A DNA stretch of 64,000 nucleotides from Anaerococcus urinomassiliensis. GTDB taxonomy: Bacteria; Bacillota; Clostridia; Tissierellales; Peptoniphilaceae. Under the pieces are notes generated by a model. The model did no database searches, was not told the origin of the DNA, and saw only the letters and a list, made by a program, of their open reading frames with translations. Below are positions 40,682-49,921 of this stretch, one piece after another. Made by a program: the position numbers and the translations under genes. The DNA lies in NCBI RefSeq assembly GCF_900128425.1, contig NZ_LT635782.1, forward strand, positions 158,711 to 222,710. The letters are read 5' to 3'. The stretch's first letter is position 1, and each line of letters begins with the position of its first letter.

Positions 40682-42274
40682 ATGAATAATGAATATATTA
40701 AGATAATGGAAAAAATAAACGGGAATAAGTATGTTAAAAAAACAAAAAAATCCTTGCTTTCCCTAGTATTTAGCAGAGCAGGTGTATTTATTTTTTTGAT
40801 ACTTCTTCAAGTAGGCTTTATGATATACCTCTACCATTACATAAATATCGACGTATCTTTATTGATAGGAGGAGATACGGTATTACGTATAGTTATAATG
40901 CTTATAATTCTAAATATGGATTCCATAAACCCTTCTTATAAAATATCTTGGTTTATGCTTATTGCAATCTTCCCAAGTTTCTCTACAGCTGTATTCTTGC
41001 TTGACCACCTCAGCGTTGGATATAGAAAAGAGCAAAAGAGAGTTTTAGACATGGAAAAAGTTACTAGAAAACTCTACAATAGAGATCTATCTTTGGTATA
41101 TGACCTAAAAGAGAGTGATAAAGACTTGTATAACTACCAAAATTACTTTTATGATTTGGGTGGATTTGTCACCTATGATAAGACATCCACAAAATATTAT
41201 CCAGTAGGTGAGGATGTATTTGCTGATATAATTGAGGCTATAAGAGGAGCAAAAGACTTCATATTTATAGAGATATTCATAATCTCCTACGGATATATGT
41301 GGGGAACAATCCTTGAGGAACTGGTTAAAAAAGTTGAAGAGGGAGTAGAAGTTAGGCTCTTATTTGATGGAACTAATTCTCTCGTAAGGGTTAAGTCTAA
41401 TTTTGTTCACGAGATGAACTCTCTAGGAATAAAGTGCAAGGTATTTTCACCAATGATTCCAATAGTATCAACTTACTATAACAACAGGGATCACAGGAAA
41501 ATATTTGTGATAGATAACGAGTACGCCTTTACCGGTGGGATAAATCTTGCTGATGAGTATATAAATGTCTATGAAAGATTTGGACATTGGAAAGACTGTG
41601 GAATAAGGCTAAAGGGAGCTGCAGTAGAATCTTTTACTTTGATGTTTTTGCAAATGTGGTCTGATTCTCCTGATGAGGTAGATAGCTTTGCTAGGTATTT
41701 GTCAAAGAAATCTAATCCAGAGGGAGCTGGCATATGTATACCATTTTCTGATAGTCCCATGGATGATGAGTATTTTGCAAAAAATACTATCTTAACTATG
41801 TTAAACAATGCTACAGACTACGTTTATTTTATGACACCATATCTAATCCTTGAAGATGAAATAATAAATGCAATCACCAATGCTACAAAAAGGGGAGTCG
41901 ATGTTAGAATCTGTATGCCCCATATTCCAGATAAGAAGATAGCCTTTGCTTTGGCTAAAAGTCACTATGTACACTTATTATCAAATGGAGTTAGGATTTA
42001 TGAATATACACCAGGTTTTTGCCACTCCAAAGTTTGGCTGGCTGATGGTTCAAGTGCTTTTGTAGGAACAATCAATCTAGATTACAGAGCTATATACCTA
42101 AACTTTGAGTGTGGGGTATTGATGAAAGATACAAGCGCTATAGGACAAATCAAAGAAGACTTTGATGTATTTTTCTCTATAGGAAGCCCAATAAGTCTAG
42201 AAGATGCCAAGAATAGACCTTTTGTAACTAAGGCAGTTGGATATGTGGCAAAGCCATTTGCAACTTTATTTTAA
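40682..42274 (+). CDS. cls: Cardiolipin synthase
   Basis: About 530 residues: two N-terminal membrane segments then two phospholipase D domains. The HKD motifs are HRKIFVID (HxKxxxxD) near residue 270 and HSKVWLAD near residue 450, each followed by Gly-Ile/Thr-Ile-Asn. It joins two phosphatidylglycerols into cardiolipin. The start is uncertain: a -10-like TATAAT lies at 40671, so the ATG at 40706 (MEKINGNKY) could be the real one. No good ribosome-binding site marks either. A terminator follows. Confidence 0.88.
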   Translation: MNNEYIKIMEKINGNKYVKKTKKSLLSLVFSRAGVFIFLILLQVGFMIYLYHYINIDVSLLIGGDTVLRIVIMLIILNMDSINPSYKISWFMLIAIFPSFSTAVFLLDHLSVGYRKEQKRVLDMEKVTRKLYNRDLSLVYDLKESDKDLYNYQNYFYDLGGFVTYDKTSTKYYPVGEDVFADIIEAIRGAKDFIFIEIFIISYGYMWGTILEELVKKVEEGVEVRLLFDGTNSLVRVKSNFVHEMNSLGIKCKVFSPMIPIVSTYYNNRDHRKIFVIDNEYAFTGGINLADEYINVYERFGHWKDCGIRLKGAAVESFTLMFLQMWSDSPDEVDSFARYLSKKSNPEGAGICIPFSDSPMDDEYFAKNTILTMLNNATDYVYFMTPYLILEDEIINAITNATKRGVDVRICMPHIPDKKIAFALAKSHYVHLLSNGVRIYEYTPGFCHSKVWLADGSSAFVGTINLDYRAIYLNFECGVLMKDTSAIGQIKEDFDVFFSIGSPISLEDAKNRPFVTKAVGYVAKPFATLF

Positions 42275-42276
42275 TT

Positions 42277-42299
42277 GAGCACTTATAGTGCTCTTTTTG
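42277..42299 (+). terminator. Terminator of cls
   Basis: GAGCACT and AGTGCTC form a 7-bp stem followed by a T run. Confidence 0.85.
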
Positions 42300-42310
42300 A
42301 TTTGAGAAAA

Positions 42311-42372
42311 TTGACAAATGATATATAGATGTTATAATTTATCTATAAGGTGTATGGCATAATGCCCTACAC
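42311..42372 (+). promoter_or_regulatory. Promoter and operator of the GntR-ABC operon
   Basis: TTGACA (42311-42316), 16-base spacer and TATAAT (42333-42338). Just downstream, GTGTATGGCAT-A-ATGCCCTACAC (42350-42372) is an 11-bp inverted repeat with one mismatch, in the position expected for autorepression by the YtrA-type regulator. A weaker ATAGAT/ATCTAT dyad spans the -10 box. Confidence 0.7.
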
Positions 42373-42387
42373 TAAAAGGAGGAAAAA

Positions 42388-42753
42388 TTGTTTGAATTAA
42401 ATGCGAATTTGGACACCCCTCTTTATATGCAGATAGTTGATCAAACGAAGCTAGCTATTGCAAAGGGCTATTTTAGAAATGGTGATAGGTTCCCATCTGT
42501 AAGGGAGCTATCGAGAGAGCTACTAGTTAACCAAGCAACTGTATCAAAGGCATTTAAAGAGTTGGATAGGCAAGGAATTATCGAAACTCAGGCGGGAATT
42601 GGCACATTTATATCCTTTGATGATGCAAAGTTCCTAGATAGAATAGATGATTTGAACAAGAAATTAACTAATGATTTTATAGAAGCAAAATATCTAGGTA
42701 TTACCTTAGATGATGTTATAAAATTATACGAAAGAGTAGGTAAAGATTTATGA
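42388..42753 (+). CDS. GntR-family regulator, YtrA subfamily
   Basis: A 121-residue regulator: winged helix at residues 10-75 (PLYMQIVDQTKLAIAKGYF, GDRFPSVRELSRELLVNQAT, TQAGIGTFIS) and only a short C-terminal helical tail, which defines the YtrA subgroup. It starts with TTG behind AAGGAGG. It overlaps the ABC ATPase by 4 bases. YtrA-type regulators repress linked ABC operons that respond to cell-wall-active antibiotics. Confidence 0.9.
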   Translation: MFELNANLDTPLYMQIVDQTKLAIAKGYFRNGDRFPSVRELSRELLVNQATVSKAFKELDRQGIIETQAGIGTFISFDDAKFLDRIDDLNKKLTNDFIEAKYLGITLDDVIKLYERVGKDL

Positions 42754-43616
42754 TTGTAGAAGCAATCAATGTAAATAAGTCCTTTGATGACAACAAGGTT
42801 TTGGACAATGTAACTTTTAGTCTAGAAGAGGGAATCATAACAGGACTTGTAGGACGAAATGGTAGTGGAAAAACTACCCTACTTAAGATAATAGCAGGAA
42901 TATATAAAGAAGATTCTGGGAAAATTAAGATAGATGGCAAATCTTTGGACATTAATCCAAGAACTATAGAAAATTTGGCATATTTGCCAGACAGATTTGA
43001 TTATTTTAACTACTATAAGATTGACCAGCTTCCAGAATACTATGAAATATTGTATCCGACCTTTGACAAAGACTTTTTCAATGGCGAGATAGCCAAATTT
43101 TCTTACAATCCTAAGGCAAGTATTAGAAACCTTTCAAAGGGTGAGAAAAACTTACTTGGCCTTATTTGTGTTTTAGCATCAAATGCCAAGGTCATCTTGG
43201 TAGATGAAGTCTTAGATGGGATGGATATCCTAAATAGACGCCGCATAATCGAATACTTATTATACGCTAAGGATAAGGGTTGTGCTGTCTTTGCATCAAG
43301 CCACGAACTTACTGACCTATCTGGCATATGTGATGAGATCTATTACCTATCAAAAGAAGGAGTATTGAACAAGACTAATGATGAGGAAAAATTATCATTA
43401 AATAAGCTACAAGTTGTTGTAAAGGATAAATTGCCAGAAAATTTAAGAAACAAATCGGTCATTATATCAAATATTGGCAGGGTCTATACAATACTAATCG
43501 ATGCCAAGAGTGAATTTTTGAAAGAACTTTTGCAAGACCCTGAGATAGTCCAATATGACAAGCTAGAAGTAAAGGTTGAAGACTACTTCTACCTAGAAGA
43601 AGGAGCTAGAAAATGA
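42750..43616 (+). CDS. ABC transporter ATP-binding protein (YtrB/CcmA-like)
   Basis: A 288-residue ATPase with Walker A GRNGSGKTT near residues 35-43, signature-region LSKGEKN (Lys replaces the second Gly of LSGGE), Walker B VILVDEVLDGMD and switch histidine ASSHE. The final 90 residues are an extra domain. The catalytic Glu position is Glu in DEVL. It is coupled to the GntR gene upstream and the permease downstream by 4-base overlaps. Confidence 0.87.
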   Translation: MIVEAINVNKSFDDNKVLDNVTFSLEEGIITGLVGRNGSGKTTLLKIIAGIYKEDSGKIKIDGKSLDINPRTIENLAYLPDRFDYFNYYKIDQLPEYYEILYPTFDKDFFNGEIAKFSYNPKASIRNLSKGEKNLLGLICVLASNAKVILVDEVLDGMDILNRRRIIEYLLYAKDKGCAVFASSHELTDLSGICDEIYYLSKEGVLNKTNDEEKLSLNKLQVVVKDKLPENLRNKSVIISNIGRVYTILIDAKSEFLKELLQDPEIVQYDKLEVKVEDYFYLEEGARK

Positions 43617-44857
43617 GTGATTTCAAAAACTTATTTAAGATTACCGTAAAAAGATATGGAATCTGGATATTATTGATATCCTTAATGATTGCTATGACCT
43701 ACAGTTTACAATCTAGGGCTAGGCTAAAAAATGAAGCAAATAATCTAAAAGATTCTGTAAATGTCATGGCTGAGGATTTGGATATAAGCATCGATAGTCA
43801 AGGGAAAATAACAAAAGAATATTTGGATGAAGCATCTCAGATAGCTGATAAATATGCAAAGAAGTACGGAATACTTACAGATGAAGAAATGAAAGGTCTT
43901 GATGATGAAGATTGGAATGATTATTCTGACAAAGCTATAAATAAGTATGGGTCCAAGTTTTGGGAATATGAATCAAATTATAGGACTTTTCAAAATATCA
44001 AAGAATCCAATTTAGAAGTTTCTAATATCTTTACTTATTATGTAGGAGATACTACATTTGGAATGTTAGTCTTAGTTGCAATATTGTCAATTTTGATCAC
44101 TTCCTTAGAGCAATCATTGTCATTTTATGATTTCACATTGATGTTCCCATGGAAGAAAAGGGATGAAGTTTGGATGAAGGCCCTAGTTGTATTTATTATT
44201 GGCTTAGCTATGTTTATAATCAATATGCTATTAAATATGGTTATGATAAATGCATCAGATTTCTCACCTTTGATGGATTTTTCTAAGATAGGAGATCCAA
44301 TCTTGCAATCAATATTACTGATACTTGCAACAAGTTTTATAACTGTATCCACAGGTATGATTGCAGGAAACTTCATAGGCCATGGGGGTCTTGGTATCAT
44401 TGCCATAGGATCTATAGAACTTTTAAGATATATTGTTGATGTATTTTTGACAATTTTTGCACCAAATTTTGCAAGCACTATGTCTAGTAGCTTTTCTAAA
44501 TTTATTGAAAATTTACCAGGCGTATTAAAGCCATTTTTCTCTCTAATCAATGTAAAGATGAATTATCCAAATATAATAGGCTATATAATTGTGGCTGGAC
44601 TTTGGACCTTGCTTGCCTATCTAATCAACAGCAAATCATCTTCAGAAAAATCTGGTTACCTTATAATATCCAAGCCAGTTGAATATGTTGCCAAGATTTG
44701 GGGTATATTATCACTTACAACAGTTCTATACTTAATAGGGTCAGCCCCAATCAGCGGCATGGGAAGTATGATACTAGAGCTTATAATATATGCAGTTTCA
44801 CTATTGATAAGTATAAAACTATTTGATATTCTATTTAAAGTAAGACTTAAATTTTAG
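43613..44857 (+). CDS. ABC-2-type membrane permease of the GntR operon
   Basis: A 414-residue membrane protein: one N-terminal helix, an extracytoplasmic segment of about 110 charged residues (about 35-140), then a bundle of around seven to eight hydrophobic helices. It resembles permease partners of YtrB-like ATPases by position and topology rather than by clear motifs. The substrate is unknown; antibiotic or lipid handling is inferred from the operon type. Confidence 0.75.
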   Translation: MSDFKNLFKITVKRYGIWILLISLMIAMTYSLQSRARLKNEANNLKDSVNVMAEDLDISIDSQGKITKEYLDEASQIADKYAKKYGILTDEEMKGLDDEDWNDYSDKAINKYGSKFWEYESNYRTFQNIKESNLEVSNIFTYYVGDTTFGMLVLVAILSILITSLEQSLSFYDFTLMFPWKKRDEVWMKALVVFIIGLAMFIINMLLNMVMINASDFSPLMDFSKIGDPILQSILLILATSFITVSTGMIAGNFIGHGGLGIIAIGSIELLRYIVDVFLTIFAPNFASTMSSSFSKFIENLPGVLKPFFSLINVKMNYPNIIGYIIVAGLWTLLAYLINSKSSSEKSGYLIISKPVEYVAKIWGILSLTTVLYLIGSAPISGMGSMILELIIYAVSLLISIKLFDILFKVRLKF

Positions 44858-44874
44858 ACTTTAAGGAGAACTTT

Positions 44875-45321
44875 ATGGCAAAAGATCGATTGACATGGGA
44901 TGAATATTTTATGAACCTAGCTATCACAGTCTCAGAACGTGGAACTTGTGATAGGGCTTATGTAGGTTGTGTGATAGTAAATGAAGATAATAGGATAGTA
45001 ACTACAGGATATAATGGTTCAATAAAGGGCAATCCACATTGTGATGATATAGGTCACACCATGCGTGATGGACACTGCATAGCAACCATCCATGCTGAAA
45101 TGAACGCACTTTTGTATTGTGCCAAGGAGGGCATTTCAGTAAAAGGATGCAAGGCTTATGTGACTCATTTTCCTTGCTTAAACTGCACAAAGAGCTTAAT
45201 CCAAGCAGGAATAAAACAGATTTATTACAGAGAAGCTTACAGGGTAGATGAGTATGCAATAGAGCTTCTAAAGCGCAACAAGATAAGCTATGAAAAGATT
45301 GAACTGCCAGATTTAGATTAG
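44875..45321 (+). CDS. comEB: Deoxycytidylate deaminase (ComEB-like)
   Basis: A 148-residue zinc deaminase with [14 protein letters not shown] (zinc His and proton-shuttling Glu near residues 73-75) and PCLNC, the two zinc cysteines. [18 protein letters not shown] is the dCMP-deaminase substrate-binding stretch. It converts dCMP to dUMP for thymidylate synthesis. It is 9 bases before a uridine phosphorylase gene, forming a pyrimidine salvage pair. Confidence 0.92.
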   Translation: MAKDRLTWDEYFMNLAITVSERGTCDRAYVGCVIVNEDNRIVTTGYNGSIKGNPHCDDIGHTMRDGHCIATIHAEMNALLYCAKEGISVKGCKAYVTHFPCLNCTKSLIQAGIKQIYYREAYRVDEYAIELLKRNKISYEKIELPDLD

Positions 45322-45329
45322 GAGAGAGT

Positions 45330-46106
45330 ATGCATTATAGCGAAGATAATACCCAATACCATGTGGGTATAAATGAAGACATGATTGGCAAATACGTCAT
45401 ATTGCCAGGAGATCCAAAAAGATGTGAAAAAATTGCTGCCCACTTTGACAATCCAAAGTTAGTCGCTGACAGACGTGAATACGTGACCTATACGGGTTAC
45501 CTAGATGGAGAAAAAGTTTCTGTAACATCAACAGGTATAGGTGGCCCATCAGCTGCCATAGCCATGGAAGAATTGGTCAAATCAGGAGCCCATACCTTCA
45601 TCAGAGTTGGAACTTGTGGTGGCATGCAAACAGAAGTTAAAAGTGGCGATGTAGTAATAGCCAATGCAGCAATAAGGGCAGAAGGTACCAGCCGCGAATA
45701 CGCTCCAATAGAATTTCCTGCAGTAAGTAACTTTGAAGTGACAAGTGCACTAAAAGATGCTGCTAACTCACTAGAGCTAACTAGCCATGTTGGAGTAGTC
45801 CAATGTAAGGATAGCTTCTATGGTCAGCACGAACCAGACAAAATGCCTATTTCCTATGAACTAGAAAATAAGTGGAATGCATGGGTAAAAATGGGAACTC
45901 TAGCAAGTGAGATGGAATCAGCGGCCTTATTTACAGTAGCAAACTACCTAAGAGTTAGAGCAGGATCTTGCTTTCTAGTAGTAGCAAACCAAGAAAGAGA
46001 AAAACAGGGCCTAGAAAATCCAGTAGTCCATGACACAGAAATGGCTATCAAAGTAGGAATTGAGGCCTTAAGAATATTAATAGAAAAAGATAAGAAAAAA
46101 TCCTAG
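45330..46106 (+). CDS. udp: Uridine phosphorylase
   Basis: A 258-residue nucleoside phosphorylase of the NP-I family. Phosphate-binding [34 protein letters not shown] and the ribose-binding SEMESAALF all match uridine phosphorylases. [12 protein letters not shown] in the substrate loop also supports uridine over purine use. It releases uracil and ribose-1-phosphate. Ends in a strong terminator. Confidence 0.9.
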   Translation: MHYSEDNTQYHVGINEDMIGKYVILPGDPKRCEKIAAHFDNPKLVADRREYVTYTGYLDGEKVSVTSTGIGGPSAAIAMEELVKSGAHTFIRVGTCGGMQTEVKSGDVVIANAAIRAEGTSREYAPIEFPAVSNFEVTSALKDAANSLELTSHVGVVQCKDSFYGQHEPDKMPISYELENKWNAWVKMGTLASEMESAALFTVANYLRVRAGSCFLVVANQEREKQGLENPVVHDTEMAIKVGIEALRILIEKDKKKS

Positions 46107-46110
46107 CTAA

Positions 46111-46152
46111 AATTGCCCCTAAGCTTTGCATAAAGTTAAGCTTAGGGGCAAT
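46111..46152. terminator. Bidirectional terminator between udp and the PfkB kinase
   Basis: AATTGCCCCTAAGCTT pairs with AAGCTTAGGGGCAATT, with A and T runs outside; it serves both convergent genes. Confidence 0.88.
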
Positions 46153-46168
46153 TATTAAGTTGAAATTT

Positions 46169-47101
46169 TTATTCTATTTCTTCAATATTAACGTAATCTA
46201 GCATGCCTATAATTTCATCGTGAGTCGGCAAATCTAGGACGCGAGCTGTAGCAGATGCTGCAGCAATTGACATCTTATAAGCTTCTACAGGACTGCCATC
46301 TTTTACCTTAGATCCCAAGAATCCAGCAATCATTGAATCCCTACAAGCTGTTGTATTTATGATCTCTCTACCATCGTCTATCTCGTTGGACCCATAGACC
46401 TTATCACCAGTAAATAGCATTGAGCCTTCCGCTCCGTAAGAGATAATGACATTTTCCGCTCCCATTTCTCTAAGCTTTTTGCCGTAAGGTATATAATCAT
46501 TTCTATCTAAGATTTCCACGCCAAAAATTCTTTCTATATCTTCGCCGTTTGGTTTGATTAGGGCAGGTTTTGCCTTAACTACATTCATCAAATATTGGCT
46601 TGGAACGTCTGCGACAAATTTGGCCTTGTTTGATGTTGCTACGGATACAAGCCTATCGTATATATCTCTACTTTGGCTTTCTTCCATTGGAGGTACTGAA
46701 CCACCAAATATTAGCACATCTCCTTCTCTAACCCTAGATAGGTAGTAAAGAAGCTCGTCTAGTTCAGCTGCTGATATTCTTTTACCAGGATAATTGATTA
46801 CAGTTTCTTCCTTGTTTTTAAAAATTTTGATATTGGTACGGTTTTCAGCCTCAGTTTCGACAAAGTCAGCAGTAATATCTTCGTTTCTAAGCCATTGCTT
46901 GATGAAATCACCTTGATAACCGCCGACAAAACCTGTGGCAATAGTTGGAATTCTTAGAGCGGATAGGACTCTAGATACATTTAGGGCTTTTCCACCTGGT
47001 AGGGTTCTTTCCGCTAATATGTTGTTTCTTTGGCCCATAGTTAGCTCATCCAGTTCTACAAAAAGATCAATTGATGGGTTTAGGGTAACAGTATAAATCA
47101 T
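46169..47101 (-). CDS. PfkB-family sugar-phosphate kinase (1-phosphofructokinase/tagatose-6-phosphate kinase type)
   Basis: A 310-residue kinase with the N-terminal signature TVTLNPSIDLFVEL and PGGKALNVSRVL, which marks the FruK/LacC/PfkB subgroup acting on sugar monophosphates. The C-terminal anion-hole motif, normally GAGD, reads ACRD in NTTACRDSMIAGFLGS, keeping the catalytic Asp. No PTS or fructose regulator gene is adjacent, so the physiological substrate is open. It follows murF on the same strand with a 9-base gap. Confidence 0.85.
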   Translation of the reverse strand: MIYTVTLNPSIDLFVELDELTMGQRNNILAERTLPGGKALNVSRVLSALRIPTIATGFVGGYQGDFIKQWLRNEDITADFVETEAENRTNIKIFKNKEETVINYPGKRISAAELDELLYYLSRVREGDVLIFGGSVPPMEESQSRDIYDRLVSVATSNKAKFVADVPSQYLMNVVKAKPALIKPNGEDIERIFGVEILDRNDYIPYGKKLREMGAENVIISYGAEGSMLFTGDKVYGSNEIDDGREIINTTACRDSMIAGFLGSKVKDGSPVEAYKMSIAAASATARVLDLPTHDEIIGMLDYVNIEEIE

Positions 47102-47110
47102 AGTCGCTCC

Positions 47111-48490
47111 TTATATATTTAGATTTCTGATGGATTCGATTATTTCTTCCATATGCATGCCATGAGATCCTTTTACAAAGACCAGGGTTGATTTGCTTAT
47201 CAATTGTTTTAGCTTGTTACAAATATCTTCCTTATCTTCAAAATAAAAGGCTCTGGATTTTGGGAAATTTTTCAAAGCTCCTTCATACATATGTTTGGAT
47301 AGGGGGCCATAGAATAGGCAATAGTCTATTTGGTTTGGATTGATTTTTTCTCCTATTTCAAAGTGCAAGCTTTCTTCATCATCACCTAGTTCTAACATAT
47401 CGGCCAAAACAACAATTTTTTTACTGTAACCATTTAGCATATAGGTCATGCCAAGTCCAGTAAGCAGGGCTTGAGGATTTGATTTATAAGCATCATCTAG
47501 TATATCAAAGCCGTCTAGCTCTATGAGCTCAGCCCTGTTTTTTGATGTTTGGCATTTGAGAAAACCTCTTTGGATTTCTTCAAAGCTTAATCCCAATAAT
47601 GAAGCAACCATAGCTGCAAAGCCAGCATTATAGATTTGGTGGTCACCAACAAGCTTTAAGTTAAAACTATCACTATCGTGTTTAAACTCTATGCCTTGGT
47701 AGCTAGATGATAATTTTTCGATTTTATAGTCTGCACTATCATCCATACCAAAAGTTAGAACTCTTGCGTCTACCTTATAATGTGGAACTTCTTTTCTTAA
47801 AGTTTCATCATCTATATTATATATGAAAACCCCATCTTTTTTTAGGGCTTCTGTTATTTCCATCTTTGCTTTTGCTATGCCTTCTTTAGATTTTAAGTTA
47901 AGTAAGTGGCTATCTCCTATATTTAGGATAGCTGCAATATCAGGTGACACTAGATTTGTTGTAAGAGATATATCTCCAAAGTTGTCAGTGCCAAGTTCTA
48001 TTACTCCGATTTCTGTATCTTCATTTAGCTCTAGCAAAGTTTTTGGAACGCCTATGTCGTTGTTGAGGTTTCCTATAGTCTTTTGAACCTTGTACTTTTC
48101 AGCAAGTACTTGGGCCAGTATGTCTTTGGTACTTGTCTTGCCATTAGAACCTGTTATAGCGACTATCTTTATATCAAGCTGGTCTCTATAAGCCTTGGCC
48201 AAATCTCTTAAGGCTTTTTTTGTATCTTCTACTATTATATAAGGAATAGTGATGTTTTTATTTAAGTTAAATTCCTTATCTATTAAAAAAGCGCTTGCGC
48301 CTTTTTCTTCACATTCCTTGATGAAAATTCTGCCATCAAAAACTTCTCCAACCAGAGGGATGTACAAGTTATTTTCGTCAATAGTTCTAGAATCGGTGGA
48401 AACTCCTTCTATAATAAGGTCTTTTTTACTAGGATCAGAAAGAACTCCGCCGACCATGTCAGCAATTTCATCTAGTCTTCTTTTAATCAT
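47111..48490 (-). CDS. murF: UDP-N-acetylmuramoyl-tripeptide--D-alanyl-D-alanine ligase
   Basis: A 459-residue Mur ligase with N-terminal substrate domain (GVSTDSRTI), ATP-binding P-loop ITGSNGKTSTKD near residues 113-124, GNLNNDIGVPKT and LDDAYKSNPQAL, all MurF-typical. It adds D-Ala-D-Ala to the muramyl tripeptide. It overlaps the ddl gene by 8 bases, so the enzyme making the dipeptide and the one using it are translated together. Confidence 0.94.
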   Translation of the reverse strand: MIKRRLDEIADMVGGVLSDPSKKDLIIEGVSTDSRTIDENNLYIPLVGEVFDGRIFIKECEEKGASAFLIDKEFNLNKNITIPYIIVEDTKKALRDLAKAYRDQLDIKIVAITGSNGKTSTKDILAQVLAEKYKVQKTIGNLNNDIGVPKTLLELNEDTEIGVIELGTDNFGDISLTTNLVSPDIAAILNIGDSHLLNLKSKEGIAKAKMEITEALKKDGVFIYNIDDETLRKEVPHYKVDARVLTFGMDDSADYKIEKLSSSYQGIEFKHDSDSFNLKLVGDHQIYNAGFAAMVASLLGLSFEEIQRGFLKCQTSKNRAELIELDGFDILDDAYKSNPQALLTGLGMTYMLNGYSKKIVVLADMLELGDDEESLHFEIGEKINPNQIDYCLFYGPLSKHMYEGALKNFPKSRAFYFEDKEDICNKLKQLISKSTLVFVKGSHGMHMEEIIESIRNLNI

Positions 48491-49523
48491 TATATCTCCT
48501 TAAACCATCTTCAATTAGCCTATCAAGGATAAGAGAAAAGCTCTCATCATACATGAGCATACAAAGTCTTGCAAAAAATGAGCTAGGTGTAAAGCCAGGG
48601 AAGGTATTAATTTCATTTATATATAAGTTTTTATCCTTACTATAGAAAATATCGACCCTAGCAAAACCTTGGCAACCGGCTGCTGTATAACATTTTTTGG
48701 CAAAGTCTATAGCTTTTGCTTCATCTTCACTATCCATTTTATAAGGAAGTTGTTCTATAGTTTCTTTGTCAAAATATTTGGCGTCATAATCTAGGAAAGT
48801 GTGATTTGTAAGGTAGGCGGCAGGTTTTGATGCATCGATACCATCTCCGTTGGCAATTACAGCAATTTCTATCTCTTGGCCATCTATAAGCTCTTCAACC
48901 AAGGCCTTTTCGTCATATTCTAAGGCTAGGTTTATTGCTTTTTCTAGCTCGTCCTTATTTGTAACCTTGCTTACACCGACAGAAGATCCGTTAGCAGATG
49001 GCTTTACAATCAGAGGAAAGCCAATTTCTGTGATACATTTTTCCAAGAAATCATCGCTAAGGCCTTCTTTATAAGTGTAAAGGTATTTGGCTTGGTTAAA
49101 TCCATTTTTGTAAAAAATATCATTACTTGTAACCTTATCCATACAGATAGCAGATGATAGGAGGCCATTTCCTATATAAGGGTAGCCTATGCAATCCAAA
49201 AATCCTTGGATAGTACCATCTTCGCCATATGTTCCGTGAATGGCAGGAATTATTACAGTATTTATAGGATCATTCTCCTTAATATCTAGGAGGAAATCCC
49301 CTATGCTAGCTGCTTTATTATCATTTGTTTCCTTTACTAAGGAAAACTCATCATTAGTATCTATATAAGAAAAGCATTTGGAAAAATGTCCTTTCTTATC
49401 AATGTAGACAAGTTTTAGCTTGTATTTGTTTTTATCTAAGTTTTTACTAATATTTAGTGCACTTCGTAAAGAAATATCGTGCTCGCTTGATGGACCTCCA
49501 AAAAGCAAATAGACATTAATCAT
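48483..49523 (-). CDS. ddl: D-alanine--D-alanine ligase
   Basis: A 346-residue ATP-grasp enzyme: LFGGPSSEHDISLRSA at the N-terminus, HGTYGEDGTIQGFLDCIGYPY, PSANGSSVGVSKV and FARVDIFY plus NEINTFPGFTPSSFF for metal binding. The Tyr in GYPYIGNGLLSSAI marks the D-Ala (not D-Lac) type, predicting vancomycin-sensitive precursors. The start at 49523 (MINVYLLFGG) is chosen over a frame that would add 20 atypical residues. Confidence 0.92.
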   Translation of the reverse strand: MINVYLLFGGPSSEHDISLRSALNISKNLDKNKYKLKLVYIDKKGHFSKCFSYIDTNDEFSLVKETNDNKAASIGDFLLDIKENDPINTVIIPAIHGTYGEDGTIQGFLDCIGYPYIGNGLLSSAICMDKVTSNDIFYKNGFNQAKYLYTYKEGLSDDFLEKCITEIGFPLIVKPSANGSSVGVSKVTNKDELEKAINLALEYDEKALVEELIDGQEIEIAVIANGDGIDASKPAAYLTNHTFLDYDAKYFDKETIEQLPYKMDSEDEAKAIDFAKKCYTAAGCQGFARVDIFYSKDKNLYINEINTFPGFTPSSFFARLCMLMYDESFSLILDRLIEDGLRRYND

Positions 49524-49921
49524 ATAAATCTCACTTTCTACTTTAATATATAAAATTTTACTACATAGAAGAAAGCTGGGCAAATAATTAGCGTAAAATA
49601 GACAGTTTGTAACAATTACCGTATTGACTAGTTACAAAAATATTTTGTCTAAAATAAAGAATTATGGTAAAAATAAAAGTTTTTTCCCTAAACTGAGATA
49701 AAATTTAAAAAAAAACTATATGAAAACGTTGAAATAACAATCCTCCATAAAAAACTTACAAAGTATCTACATTTTCCTAATAATTACATAATTTCTACAC
49801 AATTAGCCTGTATAATAGCTCTTGTAAAAAACATTCTGTTAATATTTTGTAACTATTATTACAAAACAAGAAAATTAAGAAGAGTAAGTCAATTATGACT
49901 ATGAAAGGAATATAAATATAA
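49524..49921. promoter_or_regulatory. Long divergent control region upstream of the Apf-like gene
   Basis: Around 400 bases without a gene. It contains TTTGTAAC (49606) and GTTACAAA (49631) as an inverted pair with 17-base spacing, and the perfect palindrome TTTTGTAA-N6-TTACAAAA (49845-49866) in the probable leader. A -10-like TATAAT lies at 49811. The repeated TTTGTAAC motif suggests one regulator; a WalR-like site is possible but not proven. Confidence 0.45.
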
